A DNA stretch of 5,105 nt from Victivallales bacterium (GTDB lineage: Bacteria; Verrucomicrobiota; Lentisphaeria; Oligosphaerales; Oligosphaeraceae). The position numbers were made by a program, and so were the translations under genes. Numbering within the stretch: the stretch's first letter is position 1; each line of letters starts with the position of its first letter. The stretch spans positions 1 through 5,105 of the forward strand of contig JAFTAC010000352.1 of assembly GCA_017458805.1 (NCBI GenBank). The letters are read 5' to 3'. Positions 1 through 5,105 of the stretch are shown here, in pieces. Below the pieces are notes generated by a model that had not been told where the DNA came from, did no database searches, and saw only the letters and a list, made by a program, of their open reading frames with translations.

Positions 1-699
1 GCCGTCTATGCGGTAGCGGAGCCGTATTTTGTCGCGGAAAGGCTCGATGTGGATATCGGTGGCGTGCTGCTTGATGGCCTCGGAGATGATTTCATTGACG
101 AGTGGGATGATGGAGGCGTCCTCTTCGCTTCCAGCTGGAACGTCCAGATTCTGCTCTTCCTTGTCGTTGAAGGCGTTGTCCTGCGTGTCAAGCTGCGCGT
201 TCTTGCGTTCCTGGGTGATCTGGATGACTTTGCCAGCGCCAAGACCGTAGATGCGCTTCAATGTGTTGCTAACTTCGTTTGGCGTGGCGATGACGGGGTC
301 GAGGCGCAGACCAAGGAGGAGGCGCAGCGTTTCACGGTCAGGGATGGAAGGGGGCGTGGAAAATGCGGCTTTGAGGGTGCCGCGCTCAAGTGAGATGGGC
401 ACGAACTGATAGCGCAGGGCGACCTTTGGGGTGACCTTCTGCGTCGCGTCTTCCTTGATTTCGGTCTCGCCGAGGATGACGAAGGGGATGCCGGTCGTCT
501 GGCTCAACGCGCGGTAGATGTGCTCCTGGGTTGAGAAACCCAGTTCCAGCATGGCCTGGTGTGCAGGAATCTGCGAACGGCGCATACGGCTGCGGACCTG
601 GGAGGCCTGCTCTTCTGTCAGCTCCTTGTCCTTGAGGAGAATGTCAATAATATCGCCGCCCATTGCAAAGGCGGGCGTTGTTCTTCTGATGTCGGTCAT
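1..699 (-). CDS. GspE/PilB-type assembly ATPase, N-terminal 233 residues, 3' end outside window
   Basis: This is the hexameric cytoplasmic ATPase that drives pilus or pseudopilus assembly. The frame opens with ATG at 699-697, overlaps the upstream TGA by 4 bases (ATGA), and stays open to the left edge. Residues about 14-75 form a helical MshEN/GspE_N-like domain (ILLKDKELTEEQASQVRSRM, then LELGFSTQEHIYRALSQTTG, then IPFV). Residues about 88-151 continue it in the usual way: KVTPKVALRYQFVPI, GTLKAAFSTPPSIPD, and an ending near KRIYG. A charged linker (about 160-193) leads to the start of the ATPase core, IIPLVNEIISEAIKQHATDI (197-216) then HIEPFRDKIRLRYRIDG, the hallmark N2 sequence of GspE/PilB/PilT-superfamily enzymes. 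Walker A, Asp box, Walker B and the His box lie beyond the window. The N-terminal domain shows that it is not a short PilT-type retraction ATPase. The start is fixed by the overlap and the domain position; Met13 is a less likely alternative. PilB versus GspE cannot be decided here. Confidence 0.93.
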   Translation of the reverse strand, partial: MTDIRRTTPAFAMGGDIIDILLKDKELTEEQASQVRSRMRRSQIPAHQAMLELGFSTQEHIYRALSQTTGIPFVILGETEIKEDATQKVTPKVALRYQFVPISLERGTLKAAFSTPPSIPDRETLRLLLGLRLDPVIATPNEVSNTLKRIYGLGAGKVIQITQERKNAQLDTQDNAFNDKEEQNLDVPAGSEEDASIIPLVNEIISEAIKQHATDIHIEPFRDKIRLRYRIDG

Positions 700-1373
700 G
701 GTATGATGATTTCCTGCTTTTTCCCGCGTTTCACGATGACATCCTTTCCCCCTTGGACGACGACCAGTTGGTCTGCGTCAAAGCTCTTGATGGGGAGGAG
801 ACCGTGTATTTTAGCACCTTCCTTGGCGGATTTTGCCTCGGTCTTCTTGCTCTTGCTATCCAGTGCGGAGTAGAAGGCAATCTGCTCGTCCGTCGTACCG
901 CGCAGATAGCCGCGGTATTGGATGGAGATTTTACGCACGACTTTGGGAGGTTGCGGCTTGGATGGTTCTTGTTTAGGCTGTGACTTGACCACTTCTGGCG
1001 CAGGCTTTTTGCCGTCGTCCTTGGGTGGTGTCTTGTCTGGCGGCCTGGGGGTGTTGTTGTTCTTTCCGCCTTGCTGTGGTTTCACTGGCTGTGGATTGTG
1101 CTTCGGCGGTGTTGGAAGCGCCACTTTGATGTGGAAGTTGAAGGGGTTGATGGAGGAGGGCAGGTGGGCGGGATCGATGTAGGCCGTACTGGTGGTGTCG
1201 AAAAAACGATGGGGAGACTTGGGCTTCACATTGTTCTGCGAGGAACCCTCGTCCTCCATTAGCATATTGTAGGCGGTTACCGAGAGGAAGACAAGGAGGG
1301 AAATCATCACCACCGTCATGATGGTGCGCTCCCACTCGTCGCATATCAGCTTGAATAGACGTTTTATATCCAT
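696..1373 (-). CDS. PilP/GspC-like periplasmic connector with N-terminal membrane anchor
   Basis: This 225-residue protein has three parts. The first is a short cytoplasmic stretch and one membrane segment at about 18-37 (MTVVMISLLVFLSVTAYNML). The second is a region with INPFNFHIKV (75-84) followed by a very Pro/Lys/Gln-rich linker at about 86-145. The third is a small all-beta domain at about 147-225, running from ISIQYRGYLRG through GAKIHGLLPIKSFDADQLVVV to the C-terminus. The last part matches the PilP and GspC homology-region pattern: a strand ending in G, a helix or strand carrying A, a 'G..i.g..v..i..d.v.l' stretch and a final beta hairpin. In PilP and GspC this domain docks on the N0 domain of the secretin, and the linker spans the periplasm. 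There is no lipobox, so anchoring is by a membrane helix as in GspC rather than by lipid as in PilP. By position it is the counterpart of Amuc_1099-type proteins. The stop overlaps the next start (ATGA). Assignment rests on architecture and context more than on strong motifs. Confidence 0.72.
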   Translation of the reverse strand: MDIKRLFKLICDEWERTIMTVVMISLLVFLSVTAYNMLMEDEGSSQNNVKPKSPHRFFDTTSTAYIDPAHLPSSINPFNFHIKVALPTPPKHNPQPVKPQQGGKNNNTPRPPDKTPPKDDGKKPAPEVVKSQPKQEPSKPQPPKVVRKISIQYRGYLRGTTDEQIAFYSALDSKSKKTEAKSAKEGAKIHGLLPIKSFDADQLVVVQGGKDVIVKRGKKQEIIIP

Positions 1374-1377
1374 GGTT

Positions 1378-1385
1378 CTCCTCTC
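1378..1385 (-). promoter_or_regulatory. Ribosome binding site of the PilP/GspC-like gene
   Basis: Reading the minus strand, GAGAGGAG (1385-1378) lies 4 bases before the ATG at 1373-1371, and its GAGAGG part is 6 bases away. It fits in the 15-base gap after the TAA stop of the upstream gene. It is the only clear Shine-Dalgarno sequence among the four starts in the window, and it supports 1373 as the start of this gene. Confidence 0.7.
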
Positions 1386-1388
1386 AGT

Positions 1389-2321
1389 TTAGATACCTGC
1401 TGGTCGCTCCGAGACAACCGCCTTGGGGGAGGTGACCTCCTTCTGCGGCAGGGTCTGCGGCAGGAAGAAGGAGGAGCAGATGATTTGAACCCGTATGGTG
1501 TGGTAGTTGATGATTCCTTCCTTGTCGTGACCTGGGAGTTTGCCGCCTTGCGGTGGCTGTGCAATCAGCTCCATGTTGGTGATGGGGAGAAAACGCCCCT
1601 CGGTGAAGAGGGAATCCACGAAGGCCGAGAAGTTCGCCATGCTGCCGATGATTTCCAACTGCACGGGGAACTCGAGCACGTATGGAGTGGCGTCGTTCTC
1701 GTTCAGGTAATAGGACTTCATCGGGAGAACGGTGATGCTGGAGGCCCGTCTGCCGCGGCTGCCCGCCAGGGGCTTTGATGTTACACGCAACTTGTTGTTG
1801 AGGGCGCAATCGACGATGGCCTGCGTCGTCCAGAGCTTGAGGAGCATCTGGTACTTGAACGGCTCGGAGGTCAGTTCGTTCATTCCGAACACGGAGGTGT
1901 CCAGAATGATGCTCCTCCCCTGGAGATAGGTGTCCAGGCGGTCGTATTGGTCCTTGTATTCGGTCTGGGAGGCGCGTTGGATGAAGTCGGGGATGGTCTC
2001 GTACTCGTTCTCGATGCGCTCCTTGAACATGCCCGTGGCTTTCGCGATAATCTGCGCTGTCTCAACCTTCAGACCTTTCTCCTTGTCCCCCAGCTGCTTG
2101 GTGAATCCCTTGAGGATGGCCTCCAGGCGTTCTGGATCGTTGGGCCATTCGGATTTGATGAGCTTGGCCTCGATGGAGGCCTTTTCGTCCCGCGTCTCGG
2201 TATATTCAAGCCAGCGTGGGCGCAGGCGCAGGTAGATGCAGGCTATTGCCGCAATCGTCAACAAGATGACGACGGCCAGTAGATTGCGATGCCCTGCGGG
2301 CCATTTGTGGTTGTTTGCCAT
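1389..2321 (-). CDS. PilO/GspM-like inner-membrane pilus-complex protein (Amuc_1100-like)
   Basis: This 310-residue bitopic protein has a short cytoplasmic N-terminus, one membrane segment at about 13-32, then a helical, charged, probably coiled-coil region (about 33-130). The C-terminal ferredoxin-like domain contains FPVQLEIIGSMANFSAFVDS at 218-237, followed by RFLPITNMELI. This is the PilO pattern 'vpv.l.l.G.y..l..Fl..l....r...i..l.l'. PilO/GspM proteins pair with PilN/GspL in the periplasm and link the ATPase-bound platform to the PilP connector. At 310 residues it is about 100 longer than Proteobacterial PilO and close to Amuc_1100 (about 317 residues), which has the same layout; the match is from family memory and sequence identity looks low. 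A basic patch, GSRGRR (187-192), and a tail of about 25 residues after the last strand are extra. The start at 2321 follows the upstream TAG by 6 bases. No Shine-Dalgarno is visible, so translation is probably coupled to the pilM-like gene. Confidence 0.82.
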   Translation of the reverse strand: MANNHKWPAGHRNLLAVVILLTIAAIACIYLRLRPRWLEYTETRDEKASIEAKLIKSEWPNDPERLEAILKGFTKQLGDKEKGLKVETAQIIAKATGMFKERIENEYETIPDFIQRASQTEYKDQYDRLDTYLQGRSIILDTSVFGMNELTSEPFKYQMLLKLWTTQAIVDCALNNKLRVTSKPLAGSRGRRASSITVLPMKSYYLNENDATPYVLEFPVQLEIIGSMANFSAFVDSLFTEGRFLPITNMELIAQPPQGGKLPGHDKEGIINYHTIRVQIICSSFFLPQTLPQKEVTSPKAVVSERPAGI

Positions 2322-2327
2322 AATATG

Positions 2328-4199
2328 CTATTTCTTCTTGGATTTCTTGTTTGGCTTGGGGGCGACCTTCGGGATGTCCACCAATTTTTCTGCAAGCGGC
2401 AGTACCAGCTTGTATTCGGTGTATTCGCCGATGGTTGCCCGTTGCGGCTTCAGGAACTGGTTCCAGCCTAGGGAGGCATGGAGACCGCGCCCCTGCCACT
2501 CCTCCACCACCGTATCGACCTTGTCGTCGATGAAGGCGGGGTTTTCGCGCAGTTTTCCCTGGAGGCGGACGACGCCCGCGTAGCGCTTGTTGTTGGTCAC
2601 TGGCGTGAAACCGCCTATGATCATGCTGGTGAGCAGGGGCATCGTCTGGATGTTGACCCTGTTCTTGTCAACGGCCTCGACTGGCTCAGGCTGGAGGGCA
2701 GGGGTACCGAACATGTCCGTCGGAGCGGGACGTGCTTCTGGCTGTGGCTCCTCCTGCTTTTCCTTCTGGAGGTCTCGGTAGCTGAACTCGTCTGCGAAAT
2801 AGAAGCAGAATTCGCCTGGTTCCATTGCGTTCTGGACGTTTTCAATTGTTTTCAGGAAGACCTTGGAGCGGCCTCCCATTTCCACGAAGGGAAGCAGCAT
2901 CCGCTGCTGGTATTCAATCTGCTCCAGGGCGGTGTCCAGCTTGGGAACCAGCTGATCGCATTTGCGCAGCTCGTCCATGCCGTCGTTTAGTTCCGCCATT
3001 TTGTTAGTCAGCCAGCAGTCGGCATAGACTATGGAAGCAAAGAGGGTGATGAAGAAGAGGACAGCCGCCGTCCTCAGGTATTTGAGGCGGTCCAGTTTCC
3101 TACGCTTCCAGCGGATGAAGCTGGGGGCGAGGGAGAGGCTGATGGCGGCGTCGCCGCTGGTCTGCAAGGCCAGGCCGAAGGCTGTGGCAAAGGCAGGATC
3201 TTCAGCTGGGGCGGGCGCACTGTCAATGGGCTTTGCCTCGGTTGCAGGGATGGTGGGGCCATAGACCTCGACGAGGCAGCCGTAGGTTCGCTTCAGGTAT
3301 TCATCCAGCCCGATGGTTTTTGCACCGCCACCCGAGAGCCAGATATGGGAGACCATCTCGTTGGCGAGGGATTCACGTTCACCCGCGCGCCAGTTTTCAA
3401 TGGCTGTGCGGAGCTCCTGTTCAAGTTGCCTGGCGGCCAGCAGGAAGGGGCTGTCCTCGTCATCCCAGTTGGGCACATAGCCTGGCTTCTTGAGCTCCGC
3501 CTCTTCTTCGGAGCAGTTCTCCACAACGGCAAGCACCTGGGTGAAGCGCTTGGCGCCGAACATCAGGCTGCCCGTGTAGAGCACGTTGCCATGCGCCATG
3601 ATGACGATGGTGGAGTTTTCCATGCCGATGTCAATGAGCAGCTGTAGTGCATCGACGACATTGGCCTCGGGGTGCAGGTAGGAGAAGCAGTTGACCAGGG
3701 CCATGGCGTCCATCGTCAGGTCATCGATTTCCATCGGCACCTTGTCTGCCTTGTCGTACATCTCGTTGGAGAGCATCTCGCGGCAGAAACCAATGATGAC
3801 GGGGTTGGGGACCTCGAACGCGGGGGGCATGGTCTGGTAGTCGGAGAGGAAGGTGTCCTCAGAGAGGCCTGCCAGCTGCATGGTCTCGTAGTTTACCATC
3901 TGCTCCATCGCCTCCTGCTTGGCATTGGGGGCGAAGTCGTTGACGATGCGGGTCGTGCAGAGGTACTGTGGAAGGCCCAGGGTGAACTTGGCCTTTTCGA
4001 GCTTCAGCTCCTTGAGCCACTTGCCGAGGCCAGAGTCGCTGTAGAGTTCCGTGTCGTCGAGAATGCCTTCCATTGCGATGTTGAACTCTTCCGCGCGGGT
4101 GACGACCATCCGCTGCCCCTTTCGTTCAAGCACAACCAGCCTGGAAGCGTTCTGTCCGACATCTAGGCCGAAGGTTTTGTTTTGCCGTTTGAACTTCAT
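2328..4199 (-). CDS. pilM: PilM-like actin-fold protein with PilN/GspL-like membrane and periplasmic part
   Basis: This is an inner-membrane platform protein, 623 residues. Residues 1 to about 350 are a PilM-type actin-like ATP-binding domain: GLDVG at 11-15 (phosphate 1), LLIDIGMENSTIVIMAHGN at 187-205 (phosphate 2), IWLSGGGAKTIGLDEYL at 286-302 (adenosine motif), and ATAFGLAL at 338-345, the usual end of PilM. A basic stretch (WKRRKLDRLKYLR, 364-376) leads into one membrane segment at about 377-396. After it come a coiled coil (about 400-432) and a ferredoxin-like PilN-type domain (about 445-602), split by a Pro/Glu-rich insert at about 480-510. The tail is Lys-rich. Ordinary PilM is about 350 residues, soluble, and binds the N-terminus of a separate PilN. 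Here both parts are in one chain, as in GspL, which recruits the ATPase in T2SS. The ATG at 4199 is chosen because it keeps the GLDVG motif at the normal distance from the N-terminus; the next in-frame Met is residue 31, after the motif. No Shine-Dalgarno is visible. It resembles Amuc_1101 of Akkermansia by recollection. Confidence 0.9.
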   Translation of the reverse strand: MKFKRQNKTFGLDVGQNASRLVVLERKGQRMVVTRAEEFNIAMEGILDDTELYSDSGLGKWLKELKLEKAKFTLGLPQYLCTTRIVNDFAPNAKQEAMEQMVNYETMQLAGLSEDTFLSDYQTMPPAFEVPNPVIIGFCREMLSNEMYDKADKVPMEIDDLTMDAMALVNCFSYLHPEANVVDALQLLIDIGMENSTIVIMAHGNVLYTGSLMFGAKRFTQVLAVVENCSEEEAELKKPGYVPNWDDEDSPFLLAARQLEQELRTAIENWRAGERESLANEMVSHIWLSGGGAKTIGLDEYLKRTYGCLVEVYGPTIPATEAKPIDSAPAPAEDPAFATAFGLALQTSGDAAISLSLAPSFIRWKRRKLDRLKYLRTAAVLFFITLFASIVYADCWLTNKMAELNDGMDELRKCDQLVPKLDTALEQIEYQQRMLLPFVEMGGRSKVFLKTIENVQNAMEPGEFCFYFADEFSYRDLQKEKQEEPQPEARPAPTDMFGTPALQPEPVEAVDKNRVNIQTMPLLTSMIIGGFTPVTNNKRYAGVVRLQGKLRENPAFIDDKVDTVVEEWQGRGLHASLGWNQFLKPQRATIGEYTEYKLVLPLAEKLVDIPKVAPKPNKKSKKK

Positions 4200-4240
4200 A
4201 AGGGGTATCGTATAAAATTGAATGGCTTATTTTTCCTCAA
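4200..4240 (-). promoter_or_regulatory. Weak promoter-like pair before the pilM-like gene
   Basis: The longest gap in the operon (27 bases, 4226-4200) is AT-rich. With the end of the secretin gene it contains TTGAGG (4240-4235), an 18-base spacer and TTTATA (4216-4211), which overlaps TATACGAT (4214-4207). This is a loose match to a sigma-70 -35/-10 pair. Transcription from it would start only about 4 to 5 bases before the ATG at 4199, giving a nearly leaderless message. That would fit the absence of any Shine-Dalgarno sequence there. The match is weak and the -35 element is coding sequence, so this is a suggestion only. Confidence 0.2.
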
Positions 4241-5105
4241 TCTGGATGTATTCACCGCGGTCGTTGATGACGGTTGCCGTGACAAAGATGAGGAGGTTGG
4301 TGGGCATGTAGGTGGTTTCCGTGTGGCGGAACAGCCAGCCAATCAGCGGAATGTCGCCCAGAATGGGCACCTGCTTGACTGTCTTGGATTTGCTGTTCTC
4401 CAGCATGCCGCCAAGGACGACGGTCTGCCCGCTGGAGACGCCGACGGTCGTGACGAGCGACTTCTCGTATGTGCGTGGTAGCTTAACCTGCGCCAGCTCC
4501 GAATTGCTATTGCTGCTACTGCTGCTGTCGTCATCGTCGTCGCCCGTGGTCAGGTAAGATTCCCATCCCTTGAACTCGACGATTTCGGGACGAAGCCCAA
4601 GAAGGATGGTCTTGCCGTCGTTTCCGACATTCACGTTGACATCGAAGGTCAGGCCGATGGGGAGTTCCGTGGGGGAGCCAGAGGGGACGAGGCGCTGTGT
4701 GTCGCCGCTGTCGCCGCCGTCGATGGATTCCACGTCGTATTCTTCAAAGTAATAGAGCTTGTCGCCTTTGCGAATGCGGCCCTGGCGGTTGTTCATGACG
4801 GTGATTTTGGGGACGCTCAGGGTGACGGTGGAGTTCTTCTTGTCCAGTGCGGAGACCAGGATGTCGAAGGTGCGGTTCTCAATGACGCCGCTGAAATTGA
4901 CAAGGCCGACGCCATCCGCCGCGCCTTCTGCCAGCGCACCCAGCGAAGTGAGGGAGCGGATGGTCTTCAAGCCCGTGTGGAGGGATGGCTCGTGGTAGGG
5001 GATGTTGTTCAGCTGAGAGAGTTCCACGCCGATGTCCTTCAGGTCGTCCTGTGCGATGGTGATGAAGCGTGCCTCGATGGAGACCTGGTACGGGGGCTTG
5101 TCAAA
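4227..5105 (-). CDS. Secretin (GspD/PilQ family), C-terminal part, 5' end outside window
   Basis: This is the outer-membrane channel subunit of a type IV pilus or type II secretion machine. Secretins assemble into a multimeric gated pore through which a pilus or substrate passes. The frame is open from the right edge and gives 292 residues before the TAA stop at 4229-4227; the start is not in the window. Visible signs, numbered from the first visible residue: QVSIEARFITI near residues 7-17, the conserved entry to the secretin domain; ITVMNNRQGRIRKGDKLYYF in the middle, matching the usual 'P.v...nn..a.i..G' block; SGQTVVLGGML, the 'dGqTvviGGl' block; and VPILGDIPLIGWLFR near the end, the secretin signature, followed by LLIFVTATVI. 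The N0/N1 domains and any signal peptide would lie upstream. An acidic/serine low-complexity insert (4500-4541) sits in the barrel region. A GTG at 5027-5025 is only an internal codon, because secretin homology continues upstream of it. Whether it is GspD-like or PilQ-like cannot be settled from this part; it resembles Amuc_1098-type secretins. Confidence 0.95.
   Translation of the reverse strand, partial: FDKPPYQVSIEARFITIAQDDLKDIGVELSQLNNIPYHEPSLHTGLKTIRSLTSLGALAEGAADGVGLVNFSGVIENRTFDILVSALDKKNSTVTLSVPKITVMNNRQGRIRKGDKLYYFEEYDVESIDGGDSGDTQRLVPSGSPTELPIGLTFDVNVNVGNDGKTILLGLRPEIVEFKGWESYLTTGDDDDDSSSSSNSNSELAQVKLPRTYEKSLVTTVGVSSGQTVVLGGMLENSKSKTVKQVPILGDIPLIGWLFRHTETTYMPTNLLIFVTATVINDRGEYIQIEEK
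4500..4541 (-). repeat. Trinucleotide-repeat tract encoding an Asp5/Ser-Asn low-complexity insert
   Basis: Inside the secretin gene, five consecutive Asp codons (4541-4527, GAC with one GAT) are followed by Ser/Asn codons, mostly AGC/AGT/AAT (4526-4500). The protein reads DDDDDSSSSSNSNS. The near-perfect GAC and AGC triplets are the kind of tract that changes length by replication slippage in steps of three bases, so the frame is kept. It lies between the EIVEFKGW block and the SGQTVVLGGM block, a region of the secretin barrel that varies between families, so it is probably a flexible loop. Its exact place (outer surface, lumen or periplasm) cannot be told from sequence. Confidence 0.75.

Noticed and set aside
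49..393. Plus-strand reading frame of 114 codons near the left edge
   Set aside because: It lies antisense to the ATPase gene, which has clear family motifs throughout. The plus-strand product shows no recognisable domain and no ribosome binding site that stands out.
1000..1110. Pro-rich DNA in the connector gene considered as a tandem repeat or frameshifted segment
   Set aside because: The codons vary, no unit repeats exactly, and the frame is uninterrupted. It is a low-complexity linker, not a DNA repeat array.
973..1344. Minus-strand frame of 123 codons inside the PilP/GspC-like gene
   Set aside because: It is a shifted frame of the same DNA. The main frame has a membrane helix, a linker and a folded domain, and is joined to both neighbours by a ribosome binding site and an ATGA overlap.
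2478..2990. Plus-strand reading frame of 170 codons opposite the PilN-like part
   Set aside because: It is the complement of a well-supported gene in a GC-rich region, where long antisense frames are common. It has no domain pattern.
3672..4166. Plus-strand reading frame of 164 codons opposite the PilM domain
   Set aside because: The opposite strand carries the conserved PilM motifs. The plus-strand product is rich in His, Val, Gly and Glu, as expected from reading the complement of that gene.
4227..5027. Secretin start at the GTG at 5027
   Set aside because: The same frame continues upstream to the window edge with the conserved secretin stretch QVSIEARFITI, so this GTG is an internal Val codon.
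1..5105. Search for CRISPR arrays, tRNA or rRNA genes, insertion-sequence ends and rho-independent terminators
   Set aside because: No spaced direct repeats, no tRNA- or rRNA-like stretches, no transposase motifs and no hairpin followed by a T-run were seen. The gaps are too short to hold them.

Overview
The window is the interior of one minus-strand operon that encodes the envelope-spanning and motor parts of a type IV pilus / type II secretion-like machine. No gene reads on the plus strand. Read in the direction of transcription (from the right end to the left end), it holds: the C-terminal half of an outer-membrane secretin (entering from the right edge, stop at 4227); a large PilM protein that carries a PilN-like membrane and periplasmic part in the same chain (4199-2328); a PilO/GspM-like protein (2321-1389); a PilP/GspC-like connector with a long proline-rich linker (1373-696); and the N-terminal third of a GspE/PilB-type assembly ATPase (699 to the left edge). 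The last gene was found by translating the minus strand directly. It runs off the window with no stop.

The gaps are 27, 6 and 15 bases, and the last pair overlaps by 4 bases (ATGA), so about 99% of the window is coding and the five genes are almost certainly co-transcribed. No terminator, RNA gene, mobile element, CRISPR array or tRNA is visible. The operon's own promoter must lie beyond the right edge, upstream of the secretin start. A weak, near-leaderless promoter-like pair lies just upstream of the pilM-like gene.

The parts fit one another as a standard envelope chain: cytoplasmic ATPase, then the PilM actin-like domain, then the PilN-like and PilO-like inner-membrane periplasmic domains, then the PilP/GspC-like connector, then the secretin. 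Joining the PilM and PilN parts in one polypeptide gives a GspL-like layout, and the membrane-anchored (not lipoprotein) connector is GspC-like. The set therefore sits between classical T4P and T2SS nomenclature.

From memory of the families, not from a search, the set resembles the Amuc_1098 (secretin), Amuc_1099, Amuc_1100 and Amuc_1101 (PilM-like) locus of Akkermansia muciniphila and related loci in the PVC superphylum. The moderately high GC (high fifties per cent by eye) agrees with a Verrucomicrobiota or Lentisphaerota (for example Victivallales-like) source, but the phylum call is inference. The window is best read as a divergent member of a known machine, not as a new system. The pilins, prepilin peptidase and GspF/PilC platform protein that would show whether it makes pili or secretes proteins are outside the window.
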